The notes: generated from the sequence alone by a model not told the origin. Positions 15,218-24,262 are shown, counted from the first letter of the stretch. The stretch: 38,924 nucleotides of DNA from an uncultured Faecalibacterium sp. (GCA_934533135.1 CAKTBG010000028.1:1-38924), one strand, 5' to 3'. Made by a program: numbers and translations.

Positions 15218-15502
15218 CTATCCCAGCGGCTTATACTTCTTTAATACCGTATGCAGCCCAAGCTCCCGCGCTTTGGCCAGTAAGTACCGGTACCGGCACA
15301 GCAACGCCTGCCGCTCGTAGATCCGCTGCTCGATGAGGTCTGTGTCCACCTCGAGGTCGAACATCATCGCGTTGCGCTGCAAACAGAACAGACACTCTTT
15401 CAGTTCTTCTTCCAGCTCCGGGTGATAGCGTTCGTGCTCGGTATCCCGCGGCACCCGCGGCGAAAGCAGTGTCTGTCCTCTCGTTTTTGTTGTCTCGGCC
15501 AT
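15218..15502 (-). CDS. DUF2508 (YaaL-like) family protein
   Basis: A 94-residue charged, helical protein with no membrane segment. The C-terminal half, FDLEVDTDLIEQRIYERQALLCRYRYLLAKARELG split over two helices, fits the DUF2508 pattern (DPDLIDxxIYExxALxxRYxYLLxxAKE). Function unknown; in Bacillus the family member yaaL lies near recR and bofA, which are not here. AAAGGAGG precedes the ATG. It is divergent from the tRNA-Gln gene. Confidence 0.7.
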   Translation of the reverse strand: MAETTKTRGQTLLSPRVPRDTEHERYHPELEEELKECLFCLQRNAMMFDLEVDTDLIEQRIYERQALLCRYRYLLAKARELGLHTVLKKYKPLG

Positions 15503-15624
15503 GGTCGTCCTCCTTTTCGCTCGCTTGGTTTCGGATACATCGTCCAGTATAGGGCATGGCAGGCAAAAAGATTGGCGATTTTCGGTTGATTTCCTCTTTC
15601 CGCAAAAAACTTTTCAAAAAACGC

Positions 15625-15653
15625 TTGACAACTCCGACATTTCTGCGTATAAT
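15625..15653 (+). promoter_or_regulatory. Consensus promoter of tRNA-Gln
   Basis: TTGACA (15625-15630), 17-base spacer, TATAAT (15648-15653): a perfect consensus, as expected for a strongly expressed tRNA gene 45 bases downstream. Confidence 0.9.
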
Positions 15654-15697
15654 AGCACACGTTGACCGGCTCGACGCCGCGAGACAAAATCGAATAT

Positions 15698-15768
15698 TGG
15701 GGATTTGCATAGTGGTAGTGCGGTAGACTCTGACTCTACTTGTGGGAGTTCGATTCTCTCATCCCCAA
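15698..15768 (+). tRNA. tRNA-Gln (anticodon CTG)
   Basis: A complete 71-base cloverleaf: acceptor TGGGGAT with ATCCCCA, D stem GCAT/GTGC, anticodon stem GTAGA/TCTAC around loop CTCTGAC (anticodon CTG, reading CAG), T arm GGGAG-TTCGATT-CTCTC, discriminator A. The 3' CCA is not encoded. A terminator follows eight bases later. Confidence 0.93.
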
Positions 15769-15776
15769 CTCATCTA

Positions 15777-15804
15777 AGACAGGCTGTATGGCCTGTCTTT
15801 TTTT
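15777..15804 (+). terminator. Terminator after tRNA-Gln
   Basis: AGACAGGC/GCCTGTCT stem (15777-15784 and 15791-15798) followed by a run of T. Confidence 0.9.
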
Positions 15805-16023
15805 GTATTTCCCCCTCGCTCTCGCAGTCCCGTCACGTTGGAAGGCTAGACTTTAGTGCAGACAGCAGGCTGCCCGGGATACCGGCCGACGGTGCTGTGT
15901 TTTCCTAAATTTTCCATGACGCCGGTTTTGTCCTAATTTTGCGCCGATTTTCTCTCTTGTGCTCCCGCCCGATTTGCCGTACCATTAAGGTAGAATTCCG
16001 ATTATGCAAAGGAGGGGATCCCT

Positions 16024-18030
16024 TTGATCCAGCGTTTTACCTTTGGACATCCCTTCGCCACCGGCAGCGTCGTGGAGACGCTGCCCGCTGCAGAAGGCTC
16101 TGTTCCTTTTCTGACTCCCGACGGCGGCGGCTGGTGCTTCCCGCTGGCTGAGGATGCCATCGTGTACGGCCTTGGCGAAATGCCCCGCGGCATCAACAAG
16201 CGCGGCTGGCACTACGTCACCAACAACACCGACGAATCCCACCACGGCGAGGACAAGCTTTCTTACTATGGTGCGCACAATTTTCTGCTCATCCGAAACG
16301 GCATCGGCGGCGATTGCTTCGGTGTCTTTGTCGATTTCCCGGGCAAAGTCCGGTATGACATCGGCTATACCGACCACGATATCCTCCGCTTTGCCCCGGA
16401 CGAGCCGGATTATGACCTCTACATCCTGACCGGAAAGGGCGAAACGGCCATCTGTCAGGCCTTCCGGAAGCTCATCGGCCGAAGCTACATCCCGCCCAAA
16501 TGGGCATTCGGTCTGGCGCAGAGCCGGTTCGGATACAAGTGCGAAGCCGACATCCGGGAGGTCGCCCGGCAGTACAAAGAAAACGGCCTGCCGCTGGACA
16601 TGATCTGCATGGACATCGACTATATGCAGGATTTCGCCGATTTTACGGTCAACCAGAGCCGTTTCCCGGATCTGAAGACCCTTTCGGACGATCTCAAAGC
16701 CGAGGGCATCCGGCTGGTGCCCATCATTGACGCCGGGATCCGGATCGACCCCGAAGACCCGACCTGCCGGGAAGGGCTGGAAAAAGGCTATTTCTGCAAA
16801 AAGGCTGACGGCACTCCCTTCGTCGCCGCCGTCTGGCCCGGCAAGGCGTATTTCTCCGATTTTCTCCGCCCCGAGGTGCGGGAGTGGTTCGGCCAGCAGT
16901 ATCACGTCCTGACCGACCTTGGCATCGAGGGTTTCTGGAATGACATGAACGAACCGGCTCTCTTCTACTCCCCCGAGCACCTCAAGGCCGTGCTGACGGA
17001 GCTTGCGACACGAAGCGGGCAGGACAACCTTGAACACCACGAATTTTTCGGTCTGGTCGAGAAGGTCATGAGCCTGATGAACAACCCCGCAGATTACGCC
17101 AGCTTCTACCATGAGGTGGAGGGGCGATCCATCCGCCACGACCGGGTCCACAACCTCTACGGCGGCAACATGACCCGCGCCGCCGGGGAAGCCTTCCGCA
17201 AACTGCGCCCCCACCAGCGCACCCTGCTGTACAGCCGCTCCAGCTTCATCGGCTCCCACCGGTACGGCGGAATCTGGTTGGGCGACAACCACTCCTCGTG
17301 GGCGCAGCTGCTGGCCAACATCCAGATGATGCCCAACGTCCAGATGTGCGGTTTCCTCTACTCCGGGGCAGATCTCGGCGGCTTTGACGGCGACACAACG
17401 CCCGATCTGGCTCTGCGCTGGCTGGAATTCGGCCTCTTCACCCCGCTGATGCGCAACCATTCCAGCTCTGGCACCCGGAATCAGGAATACTACCAGTTCA
17501 GCGCAAAAATGCCCGCCTTCCGCAAAATGCTGGAGCTGCGCTACGCGCTTGTGCCCTACCTGTACAGCGAGTTCATGAAGGCCGCGCTGCAGGATGGCTC
17601 CTACTTCCGCCCGCTGGCCTTCGATTTCCCCACCGATCCCGACGCCGCACAGGTGGAAGACCAGCTGCTTCTGGGCGAGGGGCTGATGGTCGTCCCGGTC
17701 TATACCCAGAACGCCGTCGGCCGGCCGGTCTACCTGCCCGAACCGATGAAACTGCTCCGCCTGCGCAGCGCAGACGACTTCGACGAGGAGCTTCTCCCGG
17801 CCGGGCATCACTACGTCCGCTGCGCACTGGATGAAGTCCTGCTTTTCCTCCGCCCCGGCCATATCGTACCCGTGGCAAAGCCCGCCGCCAACACCGCCCA
17901 ACTGGACGAATCCGACCTGACGCTCTGGAGCTCTCTCCCCGACGGCACCGGCTCGTACCGGATGTACACAGACGACGGGGTAGGCTTCGATTTTGACGAT
18001 CCCGCAAACTGGAAGATCCTGGAGGCGTAA
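16024..18030 (+). CDS. Glycoside hydrolase family 31 (alpha-glucosidase type)
   Basis: A 668-residue GH31 enzyme that hydrolyses alpha-linked sugars with retention. The nucleophile motif GFWNDMNEP places the catalytic Asp at D307; PPKWAFGLAQSRFGY and DMICMDIDYMQDF match the family's barrel strands, and SGADLGGFDGDTTPDLALRW the later active-site loop. No signal peptide, so it acts in the cytoplasm on imported oligosaccharides. The start is a TTG, chosen because AGGAGGGG lies six bases upstream and no ATG fits. Exact linkage (maltose-type versus xylose or sulfoquinovose) cannot be told. No transporter gene is adjacent; a terminator-like repeat follows. Confidence 0.92.
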   Translation: MIQRFTFGHPFATGSVVETLPAAEGSVPFLTPDGGGWCFPLAEDAIVYGLGEMPRGINKRGWHYVTNNTDESHHGEDKLSYYGAHNFLLIRNGIGGDCFGVFVDFPGKVRYDIGYTDHDILRFAPDEPDYDLYILTGKGETAICQAFRKLIGRSYIPPKWAFGLAQSRFGYKCEADIREVARQYKENGLPLDMICMDIDYMQDFADFTVNQSRFPDLKTLSDDLKAEGIRLVPIIDAGIRIDPEDPTCREGLEKGYFCKKADGTPFVAAVWPGKAYFSDFLRPEVREWFGQQYHVLTDLGIEGFWNDMNEPALFYSPEHLKAVLTELATRSGQDNLEHHEFFGLVEKVMSLMNNPADYASFYHEVEGRSIRHDRVHNLYGGNMTRAAGEAFRKLRPHQRTLLYSRSSFIGSHRYGGIWLGDNHSSWAQLLANIQMMPNVQMCGFLYSGADLGGFDGDTTPDLALRWLEFGLFTPLMRNHSSSGTRNQEYYQFSAKMPAFRKMLELRYALVPYLYSEFMKAALQDGSYFRPLAFDFPTDPDAAQVEDQLLLGEGLMVVPVYTQNAVGRPVYLPEPMKLLRLRSADDFDEELLPAGHHYVRCALDEVLLFLRPGHIVPVAKPAANTAQLDESDLTLWSSLPDGTGSYRMYTDDGVGFDFDDPANWKILEA

Positions 18031-18108
18031 CGGCAACGTCCTTGGCTCCGGAGCGGGCGAGCGTCCGCGAGGCGGCGAGGGCAAGGCCGACAATGTCCGG
18101 GAATGCAG

Positions 18109-18161
18109 CACCGTGATACGATGCCTTTTGGAAAGCCGCATCGCATCGCGGTGTTTTGTTT
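18109..18161 (+). terminator. Terminator-like repeat hairpin, copy 1
   Basis: Long imperfect hairpin with CACCG/CGGTG closing arms (18109-18153) and a TTTTGTTTT tail, downstream of the GH31 gene. It is clearly related to the hairpin at 34678-34733, including the outer arms and the TGGAAAGC-type centre, so it belongs to a repeat family used as a terminator. Confidence 0.75.
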
Positions 18162-18167
18162 TCGGTC

Positions 18168-18216
18168 CGCCTCCCCGCCCTCTCCCAAAGGGAAAGGCTT
18201 TGGCAGGCCGGTCAAC
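18168..18216. repeat. CCCTCTCC-type dispersed repeat, short copy
   Basis: Contains CCCTCTCCC-AAA-GGGA and ends with the 17 bases TTGGCAGGCCGGTCAAC shared with 15165-15181. It directly follows the hairpin repeat, as at 34748. The rest of 18031-18364 holds GC-rich imperfect palindromes and the MATE promoter but no gene. Confidence 0.7.
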
Positions 18217-18240
18217 GTTTTGATTTTACCGCTCCCTGAC

Positions 18241-18269
18241 TTGTATTTTACACTTCGCCGTATTATAAT
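18241..18269 (+). promoter_or_regulatory. Promoter of the MATE gene
   Basis: TTGTAT (18241-18246) and TATAAT (18264-18269) with a 17-base spacer, 95 bases before the start codon. Confidence 0.75.
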
Positions 18270-18364
18270 AGGTAACTGCCCCGTGCTTTCTGGCATTGCG
18301 GGCTTTTGTTTCGGAAAATGATGAAAAACTTTGCATGATTACTTTCAAAGGAGGCAGAATCTAC

Positions 18365-19732
18365 ATGGCGCGATCCTCTGTGGCCGGCGACCTGACAAGC
18401 GGCCCGATGCTTCAAAAAATCATCCTGTTTTCGCTGCCGCTGGCGGCGTCCAGCATCCTGCAGCTGCTCTTCAACGCGGCAGACGTTGTGGTGGTCGGCC
18501 GGTTTGCGGGCAGCACTGCACTGGCCGCGGTCGGCTCCAACGGTGCGCTGATCAACCTGCTGGTCAACCTGTTCGTTGGAATGTCGCTGGGTGCAAACGT
18601 CGTGGCGGCACGCTGTTTCGGCGCAAAGGACGATGCAGGCGTCCGCAACACCGTCCAGACCTCGGTCACGCTGGGTCTCGTCAGCGGCGTACTGCTGGCC
18701 TTTGTCGGCTTTTTTGCCGCACGGGGGCTTTTGGAGCTGATGTCCTGCCCGGAGGATGTCATTGACCTTTCCACCCTCTACCTGAAGATCTATTTCATCG
18801 GGATGCCGATGACCATGCTGTACAACTTCAGCTCTGCCCTTCTGCGCTCTGTGGGCGACACCAAACGCCCGCTCTACTGTCTGGCCGCAGCCGGCATCAT
18901 CAATGTGGTGCTCAACCTCGTCTTCGTCATCGGCTTCCAGCTCAGCGTGGCCGGTGTCGCACTGGCGACCATCATCAGCCAGACCGTTTCTGCCTGCCTT
19001 GTCACATGGATTCTGACCCGTGAAAAAGGCGCACTCCACCTCGACCTGCGGCGTCTGGGCTTTCACAAAGGGGCTTTGCTGCAGATCCTGCGCATCGGTC
19101 TGCCTGCCGGCCTGCAGAGCACGGTGTTCAGCCTGTCCAATGTGGTCATCCAGTCGGCGATCAATTCCTTTGGCTCGACCATCGTGGCCGGAAATTCGGC
19201 GGCCTCCAACATCGAGGGCTTTGTCTATACGGCCATGAACTCCTTTGCACAGGCAGCCGTCACCTTTACCAGCCAGAACGTGGGCGCACGCCGGTACGAC
19301 AACCTCGACCGGGTCATGCGCAACTGCCTGCTCTGTGCCATCGTCACCGGCCTTGTGCTGGGCGGCGGTGCAGCTTTGGCCGGTGCCCCGCTGCTCCACT
19401 TCTACTCCACGGACGAGGCCGTTGTTGCCGCAGGGCTGGCACGTCTGCACGTCATTTCTGCCACCTATCTGCTCTGCGGCACTATGGATGTGCTGGCCAG
19501 CTGCCTGCGTGGACGGGGTTATTCCGTCCTGCCGATGGTGGTCAGTCTGGTGGGCAGCTGCCTGCTGCGTCTGGTCTGGATCGCTACCATCTTCCAGCTG
19601 TTCCGCTCCACCACCACCCTGTACATCAGCTACCCCATCAGCTGGATCCTGACCGCACTCGTCCACCTGATCTGCCTGCTGGTCGTGCGGAAAAAACGAA
19701 ACGAAAAGCAGCCCCTTGCACGAGCAGCCTGA
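18365..19732 (+). CDS. MATE family efflux transporter
   Basis: A 455-residue inner-membrane antiporter with about 12 hydrophobic segments arranged in two similar halves. The first half begins GDLTSGPMLQKIILFSLPLAASSILQ..FNAADVVVVGRF split over TM1-2, the classic MATE start; the second repeat begins ILRIGLPAGLQSTVFSLSNVVIQ. It would export drugs or metabolites using a cation gradient. The ATG at 18365 is chosen because AAGGAGG lies ten bases upstream; an in-frame ATG 23 codons earlier has none. Substrate unknown. Confidence 0.92.
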   Translation: MARSSVAGDLTSGPMLQKIILFSLPLAASSILQLLFNAADVVVVGRFAGSTALAAVGSNGALINLLVNLFVGMSLGANVVAARCFGAKDDAGVRNTVQTSVTLGLVSGVLLAFVGFFAARGLLELMSCPEDVIDLSTLYLKIYFIGMPMTMLYNFSSALLRSVGDTKRPLYCLAAAGIINVVLNLVFVIGFQLSVAGVALATIISQTVSACLVTWILTREKGALHLDLRRLGFHKGALLQILRIGLPAGLQSTVFSLSNVVIQSAINSFGSTIVAGNSAASNIEGFVYTAMNSFAQAAVTFTSQNVGARRYDNLDRVMRNCLLCAIVTGLVLGGGAALAGAPLLHFYSTDEAVVAAGLARLHVISATYLLCGTMDVLASCLRGRGYSVLPMVVSLVGSCLLRLVWIATIFQLFRSTTTLYISYPISWILTALVHLICLLVVRKKRNEKQPLARAA

Positions 19733-19805
19733 CCCCCGCCCGCTGCTGCAAAGCACATCCTGAAATAAAATCATACTTTTCTCTGCAAAACCGGCACAAA
19801 GGCCG

Positions 19806-19834
19806 TTTTCAATCCGGTCGATTTATGGTATACT
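19806..19834 (+). promoter_or_regulatory. Probable promoter of gntR-pyrBI
   Basis: TATACT (19829-19834) with a TGG extended -10 element; the -35 (TTTTCA, 19806-19811) is weak at 17 bases. It is the only promoter-like site ahead of the three genes. Confidence 0.6.
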
Positions 19835-19932
19835 GAAGGAAGGAAACCCAACAGACGGACTTTTGCGCCCGGCGGCTGGCTTCCTGAAGTCCAGGCGGGA
19901 TCTGCCCGCCCGTGAACCGGAGGATACATACG

Positions 19933-20688
19933 ATGAAAGATTCCAGACTTTCCCCTTCCAGTCGGCTGGGCGGTGCCGTCATCAGCGACCGCATCGTGGC
20001 TGCGCTGCTGGACGAACTGCGCACCGGCCGCTATGCGGAGGCCGACCGCCTGCCTGCCGAGGTCGATCTTGCGGCTCAGCTGGGCGTGAGCCGGACGGTG
20101 ATCCGCGATGCGCTGAGCGAGATGGAGCGCGCCGGTTACATCGAGCGGGTGCGCGGCATCGGCACGGTGGTCAACCGCTCGGTGCTGGGTCTGCGCAGTC
20201 GGCTGGATCAGAAACTGGAATATTACCCCCTGATCCGCAGCTTCGGCAGCTATCCCCATGCAGACGGCATCCAGATCTACCCGGTGCGTGCCGGGGAAGA
20301 GCTGGCGCGGGATCTGGCGATCGCGCCCGGGGAGGAAGTGATCTGCATCAAAAAGCGGATCCTCGCCGATACCACCCCCGTCATCTACTCCATCGACTAT
20401 CTGCCCCGCTCCCTCTTCGGCGTCCGGGATTACACCCGGATCGACCTGTCGGGCGGCGTCTTTGATATTCTGGAGCGGGAGTGTCATCAGCAGATCTCGT
20501 CCAACGTGGCACACCTCAAGGCCAGCTGCGGCGACGAGGCGATCCGGGCGGCCATGCGGCTTGCCCCGGGCGAGGCGATGCTTCTGCTGGATGAGATCTG
20601 TTTCAATCGTCTGTGCCAGCCGGTCATGCGCTCGCTGAGCTATTACACAAACTTTTTCGATTTTTCGATCCTGCGAAAACTTCTCTGA
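19933..20688 (+). CDS. GntR family regulator with UTRA domain
   Basis: A 251-residue regulator. The N-terminal winged helix (about residues 18-85) shows [41 protein letters not shown] in family order, and the C-terminal UTRA-like ligand domain includes [23 protein letters not shown] and a final [15 protein letters not shown] strand pair. The ATG at 19933 has GGAGG nine bases upstream; an in-frame GTG seven codons earlier does not. It is only 16 bases upstream of pyrB and in the same direction, so it is likely cotranscribed with and may regulate the pyrimidine genes. Ligand unknown. Confidence 0.88.
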   Translation: MKDSRLSPSSRLGGAVISDRIVAALLDELRTGRYAEADRLPAEVDLAAQLGVSRTVIRDALSEMERAGYIERVRGIGTVVNRSVLGLRSRLDQKLEYYPLIRSFGSYPHADGIQIYPVRAGEELARDLAIAPGEEVICIKKRILADTTPVIYSIDYLPRSLFGVRDYTRIDLSGGVFDILERECHQQISSNVAHLKASCGDEAIRAAMRLAPGEAMLLLDEICFNRLCQPVMRSLSYYTNFFDFSILRKLL

Positions 20689-20704
20689 TGGAGGTACTGT
20701 AAAA

Positions 20705-21634
20705 ATGCGTCATCTCATCGATCCGTTGGATTTCAGTCAGGAAGAGATCATCCACCTGCTCGACCTTGCTGACCGCATCTGCGCCGATCCCGCTGCCTAT
20801 CAGGACGTGGCCGCCCACAAAAAGCTGGCGACCCTGTTCTACGAGCCGTCCACCCGCACCCGCCTCTCCTTCGAGGCGGCCATGCTGAACCTCGGCGGCC
20901 ATGTGCTGGGCTTCCCCAGTGAGAACGTCTCCAGCGCATCCAAGGGCGAAAGCGTCGCCGACACCATCCGCGTGGTGTCCTGCTACGCCGACATCGTCGC
21001 CATGCGTCACCCCAAAGAAGGTGCGCCGCGCCGCGCCAGCCGTTATTCCCGCATCCCTGTCATCAACGCAGGCGACGGCGGCCACCAGCACCCGACCCAG
21101 ACCATGACGGATCTGATGACCATCCGCCGCCGCAAGGGGCGGCTGGACGATCTGACCATCGGCCTGTGCGGAGACCTCAAGTTCGGCCGTACGGTTCACT
21201 CTCTGATCAAGACCATGGCGCGCTGCAAGAACATCCGCTTTATCCTCATCAGCCCCGAGGAGCTGCGGGTGCCCGATTACATCATCACCGACGTACTGGA
21301 AGCCAACGGCCTCGCGTACAAAGAGACCCGCAGTCTGGAAGAAGTCATGCCCGAGCTGGACATCCTCTACATGACCCGTGTGCAGAAAGAGCGTTTCTTC
21401 AACGAGGAAGATTACATCCGCCTGAAGAACAGCTACATCCTGACCCAAGAGAAGATGGCTCTCGCCAAGCCCGACATGGCCGTGCTGCATCCCCTGCCCC
21501 GCGTCAATGAGATCGCGCTGGATGTGGACGAGGATCCCCGCGCCGCATACTTTGAGCAGGTGCAAAACGGTGTGTACGTCCGTATGGCACTGATCATGAC
21601 ACTGCTGGGGCTTGCCGACCCCAAGGCTCTTTAA
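20705..21634 (+). CDS. pyrB: Aspartate carbamoyltransferase catalytic subunit
   Basis: A 309-residue enzyme that joins carbamoyl phosphate and aspartate, the committed step of pyrimidine synthesis. The carbamoyl-phosphate loop STRTR (49-53), the following LSFEAAM helix, the KGES loop with K80, HPTQTMTDL and HPLPRVNEI are all present, as in the E. coli-type class that pairs with a regulatory subunit. GGAGG precedes the ATG. pyrI follows after 14 bases. Confidence 0.97.
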   Translation: MRHLIDPLDFSQEEIIHLLDLADRICADPAAYQDVAAHKKLATLFYEPSTRTRLSFEAAMLNLGGHVLGFPSENVSSASKGESVADTIRVVSCYADIVAMRHPKEGAPRRASRYSRIPVINAGDGGHQHPTQTMTDLMTIRRRKGRLDDLTIGLCGDLKFGRTVHSLIKTMARCKNIRFILISPEELRVPDYIITDVLEANGLAYKETRSLEEVMPELDILYMTRVQKERFFNEEDYIRLKNSYILTQEKMALAKPDMAVLHPLPRVNEIALDVDEDPRAAYFEQVQNGVYVRMALIMTLLGLADPKAL

Positions 21635-21648
21635 GGAGGAAAATGGAT

Positions 21649-22086
21649 ATGCTGAACATTGACGAGATCCAGAACGGGATCGTGATCGACCACATCAAAG
21701 CGGGCACCGCCATCGGCCTGATGGATCTGCTGGGCATCAAGGGCAACCGCACGGCCAGAGTCGCGCTCATCCAGAACGCCCGCTCCCACAAGGCGGAATG
21801 CGGCCGCAAGGATATCATCAAGGTCGAGGGCGACTCTTCGTGGCTCAACCTCGATGTGCTGGCCTACCTCGACCCCAACATCAGCGTGACCATCATTCAG
21901 GACGGCAAGGCCGTCAAGAAGGAAAAGCCCCAGCTCCCCAAGCGTCTGGTCAACATCGTCCGCTGCAAGAACCCCCGCTGCATCTCCTCCATCGAGGAAG
22001 AGTGCGATCAGGTCTTTGAGCTGAGCTCCAACGGCAAGTACCGCTGCATCTACTGCGAGCAGGAGCTGCAGGTCAAGCCGGAGTAA
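21649..22086 (+). CDS. pyrI: Aspartate carbamoyltransferase regulatory subunit
   Basis: A 145-residue protein that binds the catalytic trimers and carries nucleotide effectors (CTP, ATP). The N-terminal allosteric domain begins MLNIDEIQNGIVIDHIKAG; the C-terminal zinc domain holds CKNPRC (Cx4C) and CIYC (Cx2C), the four ligands needed for contact with PyrB. The ATG at 21649 is preferred over the one two codons earlier because the AGGAGG site is then nine rather than three bases away. With pyrB it forms an allosterically controlled holoenzyme. Confidence 0.95.
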   Translation: MLNIDEIQNGIVIDHIKAGTAIGLMDLLGIKGNRTARVALIQNARSHKAECGRKDIIKVEGDSSWLNLDVLAYLDPNISVTIIQDGKAVKKEKPQLPKRLVNIVRCKNPRCISSIEEECDQVFELSSNGKYRCIYCEQELQVKPE

Positions 22087-22114
22087 GCTTTTTCGCAGAA
22101 CCGCAGAAACACCA

Positions 22115-22152
22115 AGAGGCAGAACGCTGTGAAACGTTCTGCCTCTTTTTTT
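22115..22152 (+). terminator. Terminator after pyrI
   Basis: Perfect 12-bp stem (22115-22126 with 22135-22146) and a run of eight T. The opposing cupin gene converges on it. Confidence 0.93.
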
Positions 22153-22172
22153 GTCGCTTCTGCAAAAAGGGA

Positions 22173-22517
22173 TCAGACAAAGTCCTCCCGCATGGGGGTG
22201 AAGATATCCAGCAGGATGCCAGCCTCGGTGCAGGTGCAGCCATGGAGCACGCCGTCCTCTTTGAGGATGGTGTCGCCATTGCGCACGGTCTTGGTCACAC
22301 CGTCCACCGTAAACGCAAATTCCCCGGAGACGACATAGGTGATCTGGGTATGGGGATGACTGTGCAGTGCGCCCACGGCTCCTTTTTCAAAGGTATTTTC
22401 CACGCACATCAGGCCATCGGTATAGGCCAGCACGCGGCGGGTCACGCCTGCGCCCGCGGGCTGCGGAAGGGTGTCTTCGTGAAAGACCCAACGCTGTTTT
22501 TTCTCGGTCAGTTTCAT
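22173..22517 (-). CDS. Cupin domain protein (KdgF-like)
   Basis: A 114-residue single-domain cupin. The metal-binding pattern is visible: HSHPHTQITYVVSGEFAF (motif 1 with two His, Gln and a later Glu) and the motif 2 region NGDTILKEDGVLHG with the last His. The closing DIFTPMREDF is like KdgF/pectin-degradation proteins that linearise unsaturated uronates, but no uronate genes are near, so the role is open. The ATG at 22515-22517 has AGAGGA eight bases upstream; a TTG two codons earlier is less well placed. Confidence 0.82.
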   Translation of the reverse strand: MKLTEKKQRWVFHEDTLPQPAGAGVTRRVLAYTDGLMCVENTFEKGAVGALHSHPHTQITYVVSGEFAFTVDGVTKTVRNGDTILKEDGVLHGCTCTEAGILLDIFTPMREDFV

Positions 22518-22779
22518 CTGCAATTCCTCTTTTCCGCCCTCCGGAGAGGGTTGTTCTTTCTGGTTTCCATTCTACCCGTTCTGCATGGAATTTGCAAGAC
22601 AAAACCAAAAGGCCCGGCAGCCCTCTCTTCCGGCGCAATTGCCTTTGACCTGCAGAGCGTGCTCCGTTCCCACACACAGCACACCCGCCGCCGATGCGAC
22701 GCTTTGGAAGTCTCTATGAACAGCAATCCCCAGAATGCCGTCGAGAGTGTTGCCAGACCTTATTGTTGTCCGCCGAAGC

Positions 22780-22928
22780 AGACAAAGAACCAAACCCGCC
22801 GGGCAGCAGAGACCCTCTGCCGCGCCGATTTTACCAGAAGCCTTCCCCGCGCAGGACATTCCGGAAGAATTGCAACCGGCCGCAATATGTCCGGGAAACT
22901 CCCTTCAGTTTGTTCTGTCTATACTATA
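22780..22928 (-). ncRNA. Candidate structured RNA with its own promoter
   Basis: The 458-base gap 22524-22981 has no gene. On the minus strand an extended -10 element (TGG before TATAGT, 22923-22928) would start RNA near 22916. That RNA could close on itself: AGACA-GAAC-AAAC (22920-22908) pairs with GTTT-GTTC-TGTCT elements at 22780-22795, and encloses a hairpin GGACAT/ATGTCC with an inner ATTGC/GCAAT stem and a GCAGAG/CTCTGC hairpin. No known RNA family was recognised; a 6S-like RNA was considered but the branched fold fits poorly. Confidence 0.28.
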
Positions 22929-22981
22929 CCAGCTTTTCCGGGAATTTCCACCCAAAATGTCATATTCTGCGGGTGTTGATG

Positions 22982-24262
22982 TCATGAATTGCAGGGCACC
23001 GAGCAGGTCACCCGGAACCAGTGATCCCGGCAGCTGATGGTAGATTCGCCCCCGCAGCGGCGGATGGTCTCCTGCACATTGTACAGCCCCATGCCGTGCC
23101 CCGGCTCGTGCTTGGTGGAGCGGGGCAGCTGGCCGTCCGTAAGGGGAACGTCCTCCGCCACCCGATTGCGCACCGAAAGCAGCAGCTCCCCATCGGCCTT
23201 GTACATCCGGAAATGCACCTCGGGCTGGTCGCTCTTGGCAGCGGCTTCGATGGCGTTGTTCATCAGGTTGGAGACCACCGTCACCAGCTCGATCCTGCGC
23301 AGCGGGATCTCACGCAGGTCGGAGAGGTCGAAATAGACCATGATCCCCTGCCGGGAGGCTTCCTCGTATTTTTTGCTGAGCAGCGCGTCCAGCAGCGGGT
23401 TGTGGCTGTTGAGGACGGTGGTCGATGTCTGCACCGTCTTGGAGACGGTGTTCAGATACGCGATCGCACCTTCGGTATCCCCCTGCTGCAACAGCAGGTT
23501 GAGGGCGTCGAGGTGGTTGGTAAACTCGTGGGTCAGCCGCCGCTGGGTCGTGTAGGAGTCCATCAGGGCTTCGGCCTGCTCCTGCTCCAACGCCGCCCGA
23601 AACTGCAGGTTCCGCCGCTGGATGACCTGCCCGTTGATCATATCCACGCAGACCAGATGCACCAGCACAGCCACGGTCAGACCCAGCGTGAGCAGAATGT
23701 CCATCTGGATGGAGGTGACGGCATTGTCCGAGACCATCAGCACGATGTTGATGAGCACCACCACACCGGGGAAAAACGCCGTCACCAGCACCTGCAGCGG
23801 CTCGAGAGCCTGCCGCTTTCTCCATCCGCGGATGTAATAAGCCGCCACCGATCCGACCACAAGGTTGCTGATCGTCATGCAGAGGATGCTGAACGGAGCC
23901 TTCCAGACATCGGCAGGATCCACGTGCTCCCACAACGCCAGCAGATAAAGCAGGGTATTCTCGCTCAGCAGGCAGATCACGCCGTTGATGAGGCTGGCCA
24001 TCAGCTTCTGGCTCCATGTTCCGCCAAAACAGAGGGAGAGCAATACCAGATAGACGGTGTTTGCAAGCACCGTGGTCAGGCTGAAAAACTCTATATGGGT
24101 GAGGATCGAGTAGGCAAGAGCCGCCAGCGTCAGCAGACAGACCCAGAGATAGGGGCGGCGAAGCCTGCCTTTGCCGAGGTAGAAGCGATCCACCACCAGA
24201 AAGCTGTACCACTGGCTCAGGCAGACCAGATGCCCCAGCAAAAACATCGTTGTCTCATGCAT
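22982..24262 (-). CDS. GHKL sensor histidine kinase (AgrC-like)
   Basis: A 426-residue membrane kinase with about six N-terminal transmembrane helices (residues 1-205), then a cytoplasmic part with LTHEFTNHLDAL (phospho-acceptor His H245), the N-box NLMNNAIEAA (about 332-341) and the G-box GHGMGLYNV. This layout is that of AgrC/ComD-type sensors of peptides. The ATG at 24260-24262 overlaps the response-regulator stop by eight bases, so translation is coupled. No agrB or agrD peptide gene is near. Confidence 0.9.
   Translation of the reverse strand: MHETTMFLLGHLVCLSQWYSFLVVDRFYLGKGRLRRPYLWVCLLTLAALAYSILTHIEFFSLTTVLANTVYLVLLSLCFGGTWSQKLMASLINGVICLLSENTLLYLLALWEHVDPADVWKAPFSILCMTISNLVVGSVAAYYIRGWRKRQALEPLQVLVTAFFPGVVVLINIVLMVSDNAVTSIQMDILLTLGLTVAVLVHLVCVDMINGQVIQRRNLQFRAALEQEQAEALMDSYTTQRRLTHEFTNHLDALNLLLQQGDTEGAIAYLNTVSKTVQTSTTVLNSHNPLLDALLSKKYEEASRQGIMVYFDLSDLREIPLRRIELVTVVSNLMNNAIEAAAKSDQPEVHFRMYKADGELLLSVRNRVAEDVPLTDGQLPRSTKHEPGHGMGLYNVQETIRRCGGESTISCRDHWFRVTCSVPCNS

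Noticed and set aside
15985..18141. A 718-codon open frame on the minus strand
   Set aside because: It is exactly antisense to the GH31 gene, whose motifs are unmistakable; no motif or ribosome site supports the antisense frame.
22800..22830. Cobalamin-riboswitch-like GAGACC motif on the plus strand
   Set aside because: The other conserved blocks are absent or in the wrong order, and no cobalamin gene follows.
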